From contig CAJMPU010000002.1 in the NCBI GenBank assembly GCA_905215505.1, positions 1 to 64,000 on the forward strand: a DNA stretch of 64,000 nucleotides, in the 5' to 3' direction. The translations under genes and the position numbers were made by a program. Each line of letters opens with the position of its first letter. Position 1 is the first letter of the stretch. Positions 25,643 to 34,463 of the stretch are shown piece after piece. The notes under the pieces are model-generated. The model was given only the letters and a program-made list of their open reading frames with translations, was not told the DNA's origin and made no database searches. This stretch comes from an uncultured bacterium. GTDB lineage: Bacteria; Actinomycetota; Coriobacteriia; Coriobacteriales; Coriobacteriaceae.

Positions 25643-27013
25643 CTAGTCCACCGAGATGTTGAGGGTCTGACCGCCCTCGTCCTTCTTGGTGCCGATCACC
25701 ATAGCGGCGATAAGCGCCAAAATAAAGGCGACCAGACCGGAGATGACAAGACCGATAAAGCCCGAATCGATGCCAGCGGGGTTGATAAAGCTCGGGAAGC
25801 CGAGCGGACCGGAGGCACCGAAGGCATAGAGCTTGGCACCCATAAGGCCGGCAATGGCGCCGCCGACACCGGCGGAAATGAAGGTCGCCCACATGAGACG
25901 CTTACGCGGCAGCAGGATGGCGTAAAGCGCGGGCTCGTTGACGCCGAAGATCGACGAGACGAGAGCAGGGATGTTGATGACAGCGTTTTCCTCGGAATCC
26001 TTGGTTCGAATGATCATGCCGAGCACGGCACCGGCGATGGCGCACCCACCTGCGTATACGAGAGGGTTGATGAGGTCATAGCCGTAGGTTGCGACATCGA
26101 TGAACCACAGCGGAATGACGCCCCAGTGCAGACCGAACATGACGAGCAGGCTCCAGAACGTGCCGATGACAAAACCGGCGATGGCGGGCTGGAAGTTGAT
26201 GAGCGCCAGGATGATTTGGGCAACGATGTTGGAGAAGAACGAGCTCACAAGCGCGGGCAGTGCGCCAGAAAGGAATTTGTGCACCTTCGAGGCGATCCAG
26301 ACGATGAAAATCGCAGGCAGAATCGTCGATGAATAGTTCTGCATAATCAACGGGATGCCAAAGATATCACCGTAGACATTGGACTCAAGGACCGTACCGG
26401 TGCCGAGCGTGTAAAGCGGGTCTCCACCCATAAGGGCAACGAGCGTCGGGTAGACGAGGATGCCGCCGAGGGCCATACCCATAACGGGCTTAAGTCCGAA
26501 CTTCTTGGCAGCCGTCCAGCCGATGATAAGCGGGAAGTAATAGAAGACCGAATCTCCGATTGCCGAGAGCGTCACATAGGTATTGCTGTCCTTGGCGAGC
26601 CAGCCGGCAACCGTGCAGAGGGCGAGCATCGACTTGATGAAGCCACCGGCCATAAGCACGCCAAGAACCGGTTGCAGGATCTCGGAAATGATGGCGAGTA
26701 GGCGCGAGAACGGATCGCCCTTCTTGACATTGTCGCCCTCATCGATATCAAGCGCGGGCTTGGCGTCGAACCCGCCGATCTGAACGAGTTCATTGTAGAC
26801 GGACTCGACGGTGGCACCGATTACGACCTGATACTGTCCACCGGCCTGGATGACGTCAACGACACCCTTCATGGCCTTGAGCTCATCGGTCTGGGCGAGC
26901 GATTCGTCCTTGAGGTGAAAGCGGAGACGCGTAATGCAGTGACTCACGTCCAGCACATTGTCTCGGCCACCGACCTTTGCGATGATTCCATCGCAAAGCT
27001 GCTGGTATTTCAT
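25643..27013 (-). CDS. PTS transporter EIIBC, beta-glucoside/glucose superfamily
   Basis: 456 residues from ATG 27013 (AAAGGAGG 6-8 bases upstream). Residues 1-85 are an EIIB domain with the phosphorylated cysteine at about 26 in LDVSHCITRLRFHLKDE. After an acidic linker comes the EIIC membrane domain of about ten helices (LQPVLGVLMAGGFIKSMLAL, GWTAAKKFGLKPVMGMALGG, NEPALYAILLP). No EIIA domain is fused, so EIIA must come from elsewhere. It is the last gene after the amidohydrolase and the two ceramidase-like genes, all on the minus strand, with a 193-base gap before it. Substrate unknown. Confidence 0.9.
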   Translation of the reverse strand: MKYQQLCDGIIAKVGGRDNVLDVSHCITRLRFHLKDESLAQTDELKAMKGVVDVIQAGGQYQVVIGATVESVYNELVQIGGFDAKPALDIDEGDNVKKGDPFSRLLAIISEILQPVLGVLMAGGFIKSMLALCTVAGWLAKDSNTYVTLSAIGDSVFYYFPLIIGWTAAKKFGLKPVMGMALGGILVYPTLVALMGGDPLYTLGTGTVLESNVYGDIFGIPLIMQNYSSTILPAIFIVWIASKVHKFLSGALPALVSSFFSNIVAQIILALINFQPAIAGFVIGTFWSLLVMFGLHWGVIPLWFIDVATYGYDLINPLVYAGGCAIAGAVLGMIIRTKDSEENAVINIPALVSSIFGVNEPALYAILLPRKRLMWATFISAGVGGAIAGLMGAKLYAFGASGPLGFPSFINPAGIDSGFIGLVISGLVAFILALIAAMVIGTKKDEGGQTLNISVD

Positions 27014-27206
27014 GGTATTCCTCCTTTTTCTGAGCGGGGCATGGCATTGATTCCAGACCCCCGTAGTCGACGTGGGGAGCCACAGAACCCGCCTCCCCTT
27101 TAAAATCCGCGGGCGCATATACGTCCGGGATGGGAGATAACAAGGGAAATAAGAACGCCGATCACACGGCCGCGACCCTCATGGGTCCCATGCCGTGGCG
27201 GCAAAA

Positions 27207-28325
27207 CTACAGGCGCGAATCTGGCGCGCCGAGAAGGCGCGCGGTTTGACAGAACTTATCGCATAGGCGCTCCGGTTCGCCTTGGGGAATCTGGGTACGT
27301 TCGGTCTCAAAGGAGAGGCCGTATTCACGCGCCGGAAGGAAGTACTCGTAATAGCCGTTGGTATAACCGCAGACAATCCCCTCAACCGGACATTCGCGCT
27401 TCATGCGAACGCCAAGGTCGCTGCCGAGCTCGCTCGGAAACACAAAGAGGTGCATACCACCCAAGCTGATAACGGCGCACTTGAGCGTGAGCGAAAAGTC
27501 GTCATGGGCAACGGTGTGATAGAACGTCTGAGGCTCGATGCGGTCGAGAACGACCTCGCGATCGAGCTTGATCTGGGAAATCGCCTCGGCAAGACCGGTC
27601 GAAACGCGCTCGACCTCGGGAATGCCGCGTCCCTGGCGAAAATTGCGGTCGCTACAGTCGCCAGCAGCACCGACGACCATGGCCGGATAGTAGCCAAGAC
27701 TCTGAGCGAGCTTTTTGCCGGTAAGACCGGCGAGTTCGCTCGTGAGCTCCGTGCAGTCGGGTCCGACGCAAGCGGAATGCACCGCCCAGTTCACAAAGCC
27801 CGCAAATGGCTTGCCTTCGGTATCGAAGAACGATACGACAATGACCTCATTGTCGGCGAGTTCACCTGGGATGATGCGGTTGTCGTAGAAACCGGTGATG
27901 ACCTGCTTGCCCAAGCGACAAATCGCGGGCTGGGCGTTGGCGCGGCACTCCTCAAAGCATTGGCAAATGGTATCGAGGAACCAGCGGTAGTAGTTCTCGT
28001 CGAATTTTCCCGTCCACCAGCTGCGGTGGTAAGCGACGATTGAAGTATGGTCGTGCGTCGCCGAGAGCAGAACGCAGTCACGGTCGATTCCATAGCGCTC
28101 GGCGAGCATTGTCTTGACTTCCTCGGCCATGCTTTCCTCGAACTCGAGGACATCGGCATTAAAAAGAAACACTTCACGTTCGCCTTGCTGGAAGAGGATG
28201 GCGTTGGCGAAGACGTCATCATGGACGCCCGTTGCAGGTTCAAGACGGTTGGGAAGATTGCGGTAGCCAATCAGGTAGATGTCGCCCTGTGGGGTAATTT
28301 TGCGGCGCGCGTGTCCAATGTTCAT
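27207..28325 (-). CDS. Neutral-ceramidase-like N-terminal-domain protein, A
   Basis: 372 residues from ATG 28325 (AAGGAG 7 bases upstream). Sequence resembles the neutral/alkaline ceramidase N-terminal domain: start GHARRKITPQGDIYLIGY, LLSATHDHTSIVAYHRSWW (the H-x-H-x-x metal-type motif), FVNWAVHSACVGPDCTELTSEL, VVGAAGDCSDRNFR. In true ceramidases these histidines hold zinc. It lacks a signal peptide and is probably cytoplasmic, which argues against a role on membrane ceramide. Together with the paralogue upstream (18 bases away) and the PTS it probably processes an imported phosphorylated compound. Function not established. Confidence 0.7.
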   Translation of the reverse strand: MNIGHARRKITPQGDIYLIGYRNLPNRLEPATGVHDDVFANAILFQQGEREVFLFNADVLEFEESMAEEVKTMLAERYGIDRDCVLLSATHDHTSIVAYHRSWWTGKFDENYYRWFLDTICQCFEECRANAQPAICRLGKQVITGFYDNRIIPGELADNEVIVVSFFDTEGKPFAGFVNWAVHSACVGPDCTELTSELAGLTGKKLAQSLGYYPAMVVGAAGDCSDRNFRQGRGIPEVERVSTGLAEAISQIKLDREVVLDRIEPQTFYHTVAHDDFSLTLKCAVISLGGMHLFVFPSELGSDLGVRMKRECPVEGIVCGYTNGYYEYFLPAREYGLSFETERTQIPQGEPERLCDKFCQTARLLGAPDSRL

Positions 28326-28343
28326 GCACGTTCTCCTTCTGTG

Positions 28344-29591
28344 TCACGCCGCATTCAAGGCGGCAATGATGATTTCGACGAGGCGCTCATGGGATCCGGC
28401 GGCAAAACCGGAGTTCATAGCCTCATAGGTGATTTTTTCGTACGCGTCGGGAGCCGGTAGGTACTTCTGTCCGCCGTTGACGAGCGTGGCAAAGAGCACA
28501 GAGCCGGACCGGGCGGCGCGCACAGTGGCGCCGAATGCACTCGAGACCTCGGGTTGTACGCCGACAAGCTCGACGTTTCCCAGCCGGAGCAGATAGACCC
28601 TCGTGCGCTGCTCGCCAGCGGCATGAAACTCATACGTTCGGTGCGGAGCCAAAGAGTGAAAATCGGCGCGTGTCTGAGCGGGCAGGAGAACGTCGACCGT
28701 GCGGGCATCGATGCCGGTAGCGTCATCCTCATGCGCCATGCGAGCGGCCTCGATCAAAGCATTGCCCAAGGCCTGCCCCTGCTGGTGCAGCATGCGGTAT
28801 CCGTCCTCATGGGCATCGACCGTCTGCTTAACGCCGGCCGCATCGAACATGACGTTCATGGCGCGCTCCGCCGGACCTTGGTCGCCCGCGGCGCCTGGCA
28901 GCAACAGGGCAACGCCGCCCAGCTCGCGCTCGAGTGACATGGCGGCAAAACCAAAGAGGTCTCCGCTCGCCATGCGCCTCCCCTCGGAGTCGCGCGACCC
29001 GTCGAGCACGGAGAACTGAACGTCCGCCGTCGCGAGCACGGCAACATACTCGCCCCCGGCATCCCTTATGGCGAGTACGGGCATCGTGTGGTCGGCAAAC
29101 CCCCTGGGATTCGAGCCCAACCACCAGCCGGCAGGCGTCTCAATGTCGCGATTAACGTTCACGGGGCATTCGCCCTCCACAGTGGCGAGCGTGGCAGAGT
29201 GAATGCCCGCAACAGCGCGCTCGACAGCCGTGCGGGCGGCAGCGACGAGCGCTGCGCGATAGCGCTCGTTGCGATTGCGGGTAGCATCGTCGGCAAGATG
29301 CCCGGGAGTGCGGACGTGAGGCATGGAAAACGTGTGGGTAGGAACCACCCAAGAATAAGCACCGCTGCAATTGGCGGCATCCTCAACAACCTCACGCAGA
29401 TCGGCGAGTAGAGCCGGAGCGATCGAGGTGACCTCAAGCGAAAGGACGCAGGCGCGTCGCCCCGTCCCCTCGATGATAAGGGCACGGGCGAAGACCTCAT
29501 GACGGAGTTCGTCGAAACCGTCGAACGGCAACACGTCCCCAAGATCGATGGCCACACGAGCGGCCCCAGCCCTCATCTCTCCTTCGCCCAT
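28344..29591 (-). CDS. Neutral-ceramidase-like N-terminal-domain protein, B
   Basis: 415 residues from ATG 29591 (GGGGAG about 8 bases upstream). Diverged from its downstream neighbour but of the same layout: GAARVAIDLGDVLPFDGFD, SWVVPTHTFSMPHVRTPG, VNVNRDIETPAGWW, FADHTMPVLAIRDAGGEYVAVLATADVQFSVLDG, LLLPGAAGDQGPAER, AFGATVRAARSGSVLFATLVNGGQKYLP. THTFSMPH replaces the THDH motif of the other copy, so the metal site may differ. No signal peptide. The two copies may form a heteromer or act successively; this is inference. Confidence 0.6.
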   Translation of the reverse strand: MGEGEMRAGAARVAIDLGDVLPFDGFDELRHEVFARALIIEGTGRRACVLSLEVTSIAPALLADLREVVEDAANCSGAYSWVVPTHTFSMPHVRTPGHLADDATRNRNERYRAALVAAARTAVERAVAGIHSATLATVEGECPVNVNRDIETPAGWWLGSNPRGFADHTMPVLAIRDAGGEYVAVLATADVQFSVLDGSRDSEGRRMASGDLFGFAAMSLERELGGVALLLPGAAGDQGPAERAMNVMFDAAGVKQTVDAHEDGYRMLHQQGQALGNALIEAARMAHEDDATGIDARTVDVLLPAQTRADFHSLAPHRTYEFHAAGEQRTRVYLLRLGNVELVGVQPEVSSAFGATVRAARSGSVLFATLVNGGQKYLPAPDAYEKITYEAMNSGFAAGSHERLVEIIIAALNAA

Positions 29592-29617
29592 GGCAGATAC
29601 TCCCCTCTGATTGCCGC

Positions 29618-30652
29618 TCACTCGACACCGTACAGTTGCTGCGCCGTACCGCCAAGCACAAGGTCGCTGTCTGTATCGCTCAGATTTGCAGCGCGAACGC
29701 AGGCGACACCCTCGGTGAGCCACTCGCGTTTGACGGGATAGCTCGTGCCAAAAACAATATGGTCTGCACCCAGCACGTCAACCGCGCAGGCGAGGAGTGT
29801 CTTGCCCCAAGGCTGGGCATGGGACATGTCGAAATAGATGTTGTTCTCGAGGTGCCTGGAAACGGTCTCGGTATCGACCTGAAAACGGCCAGAAGCATCA
29901 GGGCGCTTGGGACCATGAGGCAGCAGCATCTCCTTGAACGCAAAGTATGCGCCGCCGAGCATGGAGTGGACCATCTTGATATTGGGATAGCGCTCAAAGA
30001 AATCACCAAAGATCTCTCGGCCGATCGCCGTAGTTTGGTCGACGCAGCGGCCATAAGAGCGGCGAAGGTTGTCGTACGCGAGAAGCGACTCGTTCTCGAC
30101 CGGCACGGGAACATGGTGCACGTAAACGGTGACATGGCGTTCGTTCAGGTGCTCGAAAAAGCTCGAGAAGACCTGGTCGTCGAGATAGCGCTTGCCGTAG
30201 TGAGCGCAGAGCTGCACGCCCGCAAAACCATCGTCGAGCCTGCGGTCGAGCTCCTCCAAATTCGCTTTGGTGCCAAAGGGCGGCACGGCGACAAGCGGAA
30301 TCAGACGGCCATTTGACGCCTTCGCGTCAGCAGCCATACCGTCGTTGAAACGCCGGCACATCTCGAGCGACATCCACTCGTGGCAGCCGGGGAGCTTGAG
30401 GATCGCCTTGTCGACCCCCGCCTCATCCATATCGGCCAAGCGCTTCTCGAGGGTGTAGTCGCCCTCAATGTAGTTAAGACCCGGAGAACCGGCGGGCATC
30501 TCGATCACGATCTGTCGTTTGCCGGCGGAATTCATGGTCAGATAGCCTTCGGTGTCATAGGCGCGGGGTACCTCGGCCAAAAACTGTTCGCAGAGCGTCT
30601 CGTCATGAAAGATGTGCTCGTCGAACCAGTAGGAATTTGCATCGATAATCAT
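29618..30652 (-). CDS. Amidohydrolase-family (ACMSD-like) metal-dependent hydrolase
   Basis: 344 residues. Begins MIIDANSYWFDEHIF instead of the usual D-x-H-x-H, so the first metal motif is changed (DANSYW). Later motifs resemble the amidohydrolase-2 family: PLVAVPPFGTKANLEEL, DGFAGVQLCAHYGKRYLDD, VYVHHVPVPVE, NIKMVHSMLGGAYFA, NIYFDMSHAQPWGKTLL, ADHIVFGTSYPVKREWL. First gene of the ceramidase-like/PTS operon. Could hydrolyse or decarboxylate the imported compound; the missing N-terminal HxH leaves its metal content uncertain. Confidence 0.7.
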   Translation of the reverse strand: MIIDANSYWFDEHIFHDETLCEQFLAEVPRAYDTEGYLTMNSAGKRQIVIEMPAGSPGLNYIEGDYTLEKRLADMDEAGVDKAILKLPGCHEWMSLEMCRRFNDGMAADAKASNGRLIPLVAVPPFGTKANLEELDRRLDDGFAGVQLCAHYGKRYLDDQVFSSFFEHLNERHVTVYVHHVPVPVENESLLAYDNLRRSYGRCVDQTTAIGREIFGDFFERYPNIKMVHSMLGGAYFAFKEMLLPHGPKRPDASGRFQVDTETVSRHLENNIYFDMSHAQPWGKTLLACAVDVLGADHIVFGTSYPVKREWLTEGVACVRAANLSDTDSDLVLGGTAQQLYGVE

Positions 30653-30733
30653 TGGTTGGAACCGCCTTTCATCTTGTTGAAAACATTCTAGAAAAGCAGG
30701 TACCCGGACATCAATTCCAGCTTAAGCCCACTG

Positions 30734-30750
30734 TATTCCATTTTGGAATA
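30734..30750. promoter_or_regulatory. Palindrome TATTCCA-n3-TGGAATA upstream of the amidohydrolase operon
   Basis: Perfect 7-3-7 inverted repeat about 82 bases before the first gene of the PTS/ceramidase-like operon; a half-site-like GGAATT follows at about 30710. Probable operator for an unidentified regulator. Confidence 0.5.
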
Positions 30751-30819
30751 GAACTTACCGCTCACACGCGAACCTCGCCCGCTCAACGAGACAAGCGCTA
30801 ACAGCACGGGCTTAGACAG

Positions 30820-30857
30820 AAAACGGTCGGCCCGCATCCGTTGCGGGCCGACCGTTT
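30820..30857 (-). terminator. Rho-independent terminator after the HTH-aminotransferase gene
   Basis: Perfect 16-bp stem (AAACGGTCGGCCCGCA, 30821-30836, with 30842-30857), 5-base loop; TTTT follows on the minus strand. Confidence 0.88.
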
Positions 30858-30878
30858 CATTACAGGCTACCTTTGCCG

Positions 30879-32399
30879 TTACGCCTGGCGGTAATGGTCA
30901 AAGAAGTCGGCGAGGTCTTCGAGGGACTCTTTGAGTACTTCCATGCGCGGCAGGTACACGATGCGGAAGTGGTCGGGCTCAGCCCAGTTGAAGCCGCCGC
31001 CGCGCGTGATCAGGATCTTCTTCTCGTGCAGCAGGTCGAGGGCGAACTGCTCGTCATCGGTGATGTTGAACTTCTTCACATCCATCTTGGGGAAGATGTA
31101 GAACGCCGCGCGCGGCTTAACCACCGAGATGCCGTCAATCTTGTTGAGCGCCTCATACACAAAGTTGCGCTGCTCGTAGACACGGCCGCCGGGACGGATG
31201 TAGTCGTTAACGGACTGATGGCCACCGAGTGCCGTCTGAACGATCGACTGAGCCGGCACGTTGGAGCACAGGCGCATGTTGGAGAGCATGTTGATGCCCA
31301 TGATGAAGTCGCTCATGCAGCGCTGGTTGCCCGAAAGCACCATCCAGCCAATACGATAGCCCGCAATCATGTGCGACTTGGAAAGGCCGCTAAAGGTGAC
31401 GCAGGGCAGGTCGGGGGCGAGCGAGGCAATCGAGACGTGCTCGTAGCCGTCCATGCACAGGCGGTCGTAGATCTCATCGGCAAAGATCATCAGCTGATGC
31501 CTGCGTGCAACCTCGACGATGCCCTCGAGCACCTCGCGCGGATAGACGGAACCCGTGGGGTTGTTGGGGTTGATGATGACGAGGGCTTTGGTCGCGCTCG
31601 TGATCTTGGACTCCATATCCTCCAGATCGGGATACCAATCCGCCTGCTCATCACACAGATAATGTACGGGATGACCGCCGGCAAGGGTTGCGCACGCCGT
31701 CCAGAGCGGATAGTCAGGGCTGGGAATCAGGATTTCGTCTCCATTGTCGAGCAACGCGTTCATCGAAAGCTGAATGAGCTCGGACACGCCGTTGCCCGTG
31801 TAGATATGCTCCATCTGAACATTGGGCAGGCCCTTGATCTGCGAATACTGCATGATCGCCTTGCGCGCGGAGAACAGGCCGCGCGAGTTGGAATAGCCTT
31901 CGCAGTCGGGCAGCTGCTGGCGCATGTCCTTGATGACCTCATCGGGCGTGCGGAAACCGAAGGGCGCCGGGTTACCGATATTGAGCTTGAGGATGCGCTC
32001 GCCCTCGTCCTCCATACGGGCGGCCTCGTCGACGACGGGGCCGCGAACGTCATACAGAACGTTATCGAGCTTGGTGGATTTAGAAAAAGTGCGCATGGTG
32101 GTGCTCCTTGCAATTTGAGCTGAAGGATGGGGTTCGGGCTTGGACTCGTTGCGGGGTGATGATGCCTCGCCTTGATCGGCGTCGCCGGCAAGCAGCCAGG
32201 TAACATCGACCTCCAAAATACTGGCGAGCAGCTCAGCCACATCGCGCCGCGGGATCGTCTTGCCGCTCACATATTGGCTCATCTGACTCTTGCCGAGTTT
32301 TTTGCCGAGCATCTCCGATGCGCGGATCACGTCCGACTGGCGAACGTCGCGATCGGACATAGCCTGTCGCAGGCGATCGCTAAACGTCTCTTGGGCCAC
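30879..32399 (-). CDS. XRE-type HTH fused to an AlaA/AlaT-like aminotransferase
   Basis: 506 residues from GTG 32399, which has AAGGAGG 5 bases upstream. Residues about 5-70 are a Cro/C1 helix-turn-helix (LRQAMSDRDVRQSDVIRASEM, MSQYVSGKTIPRRDVAELLASIL). After a Ser/Pro-rich linker, residues 102-506 form a complete class I aminotransferase starting MRTFSKSTKLDNVLYDVRGP, with NPNNPTG, FADEIYDRL and the PLP lysine in TFSGLSKSHMIAGYRIGWMVL. Met102 has its own AAGGAG 7 bases upstream, so a free aminotransferase of 405 residues may also be made. Four GTTCAATT half-sites lie upstream and suggest autoregulation. Likely converts pyruvate/alanine or a relative. Confidence 0.85.
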   Translation of the reverse strand: MAQETFSDRLRQAMSDRDVRQSDVIRASEMLGKKLGKSQMSQYVSGKTIPRRDVAELLASILEVDVTWLLAGDADQGEASSPRNESKPEPHPSAQIARSTTMRTFSKSTKLDNVLYDVRGPVVDEAARMEDEGERILKLNIGNPAPFGFRTPDEVIKDMRQQLPDCEGYSNSRGLFSARKAIMQYSQIKGLPNVQMEHIYTGNGVSELIQLSMNALLDNGDEILIPSPDYPLWTACATLAGGHPVHYLCDEQADWYPDLEDMESKITSATKALVIINPNNPTGSVYPREVLEGIVEVARRHQLMIFADEIYDRLCMDGYEHVSIASLAPDLPCVTFSGLSKSHMIAGYRIGWMVLSGNQRCMSDFIMGINMLSNMRLCSNVPAQSIVQTALGGHQSVNDYIRPGGRVYEQRNFVYEALNKIDGISVVKPRAAFYIFPKMDVKKFNITDDEQFALDLLHEKKILITRGGGFNWAEPDHFRIVYLPRMEVLKESLEDLADFFDHYRQA

Positions 32400-32420
32400 T
32401 AGAACCTCCTTGCTGGCAAA

Positions 32421-32505
32421 GTTCAATTTATAGAACACGAATTGAACCAGGGTTCAATTTAGCAAGCAGTATAGCACCGTACCTCATTCGAAAGTTCAAT
32501 TTCAT
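32421..32505. promoter_or_regulatory. Cluster of GTTCAATT sites upstream of the HTH-aminotransferase gene
   Basis: A perfect 9-2-9 palindrome (AATTGAACC at 32440-32448, GGTTCAATT at 32451-32459) is flanked by single GTTCAATTT half-sites at 32421 and 32494. This fits an operator for the HTH domain of the gene just downstream. Confidence 0.65.
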
Positions 32506-32561
32506 AAGAAAATGTATCGGACTCCGAGATTTGCCCAAAGCGAACAATGGCGTGTACACGT

Positions 32562-33419
32562 TTAGAGGTATTCGAGGAAACGAGCCGCCGCAAGCGAAAC
32601 GTCAGCGGTGCGGTATATGGCGTTGATCTGCCGATGAGGACGTCCCTCGAGCGGGCGCACGGCAACATCGAACTGGCAGCGCCGCAAGATGAGCGCCGGA
32701 AGAATGCTCACGCCCAGGCCGTCCTCGACCATAGCCATAATCGCATAGTCATCCCAGGTCGACAGCTTAGAACGCACCGCCAGACCCGCGCGGCGAAACA
32801 GCGGCGTAATCTCGTCGTCGCTACCGCGTTCCAGCAGAATAAACTGCTTGTTTGCCAAATCGGCAAGGGAAACGACCTCCGCGGTGGCAAGCGAGGAGTC
32901 CGCTGGCACCACGGCCATCAGCTCGTCTTGCACCAACGGCCGCGACGCCACGCCGGCGTCGCGTGGCTCGCGCGGAATAAAGCCCAGGTCGCAGCGGCCT
33001 TCCGCCACCCATCGCTCAATCTCTGAGTAATCACCCATCAGCAGCTCATAATCGACATCCGGGTGATCGGCGCGAAAGCGCGCGATCACCGGCGGCAGTA
33101 CATGAGTCGCCACACTCGAAAACGTACCGATACAGATCTTGCCGCGCATGAGCCCTCGCATCTCGTCCACGCGTCGTTGCAAGCGAGTGAATTCCTCGCA
33201 TAACGCCTCGACTGCCGGCATGACCTGCCGCCCGTCGGCAGAAAGCACCACGCCCTCGCGGCTGCGATCAAGCACCTTAAAACCCCAGTCTGCCTCAAGG
33301 TCGCCCACCATACGGCTCACGCCCGACTGCGAATAGCTCAACCGCTCGGCGGCGCGCGTAAAACTGCCGGCGCGCACGGTCTCGAGCAGCACCTGCATCT
33401 TTTGAATATTGGTCTCCAC
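32562..33419 (-). CDS. LysR-family transcriptional regulator
   Basis: 285 residues from GTG 33419 (AGGTGGGGA about 6 bases upstream; ATG 33440 is an alternative). Helix-turn-helix MQVLLETVRAGSFTRAAERLSYSQSGVSRMVGDLEADWGFKVLDR, effector domain KICIGTFSSVATHVLPPVIARF. Divergent from an EamA transporter with a GTTCAC/GTGAAC palindrome between, so it probably controls that transporter. Confidence 0.88.
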   Translation of the reverse strand: METNIQKMQVLLETVRAGSFTRAAERLSYSQSGVSRMVGDLEADWGFKVLDRSREGVVLSADGRQVMPAVEALCEEFTRLQRRVDEMRGLMRGKICIGTFSSVATHVLPPVIARFRADHPDVDYELLMGDYSEIERWVAEGRCDLGFIPREPRDAGVASRPLVQDELMAVVPADSSLATAEVVSLADLANKQFILLERGSDDEITPLFRRAGLAVRSKLSTWDDYAIMAMVEDGLGVSILPALILRRCQFDVAVRPLEGRPHRQINAIYRTADVSLAAARFLEYL

Positions 33420-33491
33420 GGCACGTCCCCACCTTTGCATGAGTTTTTGTCATGTTATCCATGCATTATATTCGCTTTTCTTCTAAAGCCA

Positions 33492-33508
33492 GTTCACCCA
33501 TAGTGAAC
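33492..33508. promoter_or_regulatory. LysR-type operator between lysR and eamA-like genes
   Basis: GTTCAC-n5-GTGAAC palindrome containing a T-n11-A LysR box (TCACCCATAGTGA), 30 bases before the transporter start. Confidence 0.5.
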
Positions 33509-33537
33509 ATGCTCGGATATAGAGGGGATGTCAGCGC

Positions 33538-34449
33538 ATGAACAACGGACTGTTTACGTACTTAGCAGCATTGCTATTGTTTGGCTCCAACGGCATCATC
33601 GCCGCTGCTATCGCGCTGCCGAGCTCCGATATCGTGCTACTACGCACGTTTTTGGGCGCACTCTCGCTTGTCACCATCCTCGCCATCACCCAACGCCATA
33701 AGCTGCAGGCGCCGTCTCGTCCCCGCGAAGCCGCGGCCCTGATCCTCTCGGGAGCAGCGCTGGGCGCCAGCTGGTTTTTTCTGTTCCGCGCCTACCAGAC
33801 GATCGGCGTTGGCGTATCCTCGCTGCTGTACTACTGCGGCCCCATCATTGTCATGGCGCTGTCCCCACTCATCTTTGGCGAAAAGCTGACCGGCGGCAAA
33901 ATCGCTGGGTTTATCGCCGTTGCTTGCGGTGCTTTTCTCATTGCAGCGCAGGGTCTCGGCGGCAATATGCCCATTGCTGGTATCGCCTGCGGCATTGCCT
34001 CGGCCTTCTGCTATGCGCTGATGGTCATCGCTAGCAAGGGTGCGCCACACATCGAAGGCCTCGAGAACTCCGCGCTCCAGGTGAGCGCCGCCTTTGTGAC
34101 CGCGTTGGTCCTCACGCTCATCACGCAGGGCGCTCCCTCATTCCTGTCCGCCGGTGTCGCCGCCAGTATTGATTGGCGCGCCGTCGCTATGCTCGGCGTC
34201 GTCAACACCGGCATCGGTTGTCTGCTCTACTTTAGTGCTGTCGCCAAGCTGCCCGTCCAGACCGTCGCGGTCGTCGGCTACCTCGAGCCGCTTTCGGCCG
34301 TCGTGTTCTCCGCCGTCCTTTTAGGCGAAGCCATAACACCAGTCCGCCTGATGGGCGCCGCACTTATCATCGGCGGCGCAATTTTTTGCGAACTCGCCGG
34401 CAAACGCACAAACGCCAAAGCCGGCATCGCCCAGACAGCACGTGCTTAA
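33538..34449 (+). CDS. EamA/DMT-family permease
   Basis: 303 residues with about ten hydrophobic helices in two homologous EamA halves. First half begins GLFTYLAALLLFGSNGIIAAAIALPSSDIVLLRTFLGAL; second half has AFCYALMVIASKGAPHIEGLEN and ends in a basic tail after GAALIIGGAIFCEL. The conserved end of helix 9 (VGYLEPLSAVVFSAVLLGE) is clear. Such carriers usually export amino acids or other metabolites. AGAGGGG lies before the ATG. Divergent LysR gene is the likely regulator. Confidence 0.88.
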   Translation: MNNGLFTYLAALLLFGSNGIIAAAIALPSSDIVLLRTFLGALSLVTILAITQRHKLQAPSRPREAAALILSGAALGASWFFLFRAYQTIGVGVSSLLYYCGPIIVMALSPLIFGEKLTGGKIAGFIAVACGAFLIAAQGLGGNMPIAGIACGIASAFCYALMVIASKGAPHIEGLENSALQVSAAFVTALVLTLITQGAPSFLSAGVAASIDWRAVAMLGVVNTGIGCLLYFSAVAKLPVQTVAVVGYLEPLSAVVFSAVLLGEAITPVRLMGAALIIGGAIFCELAGKRTNAKAGIAQTARA

Positions 34450-34463
34450 AAGCCCCTCTTCAG

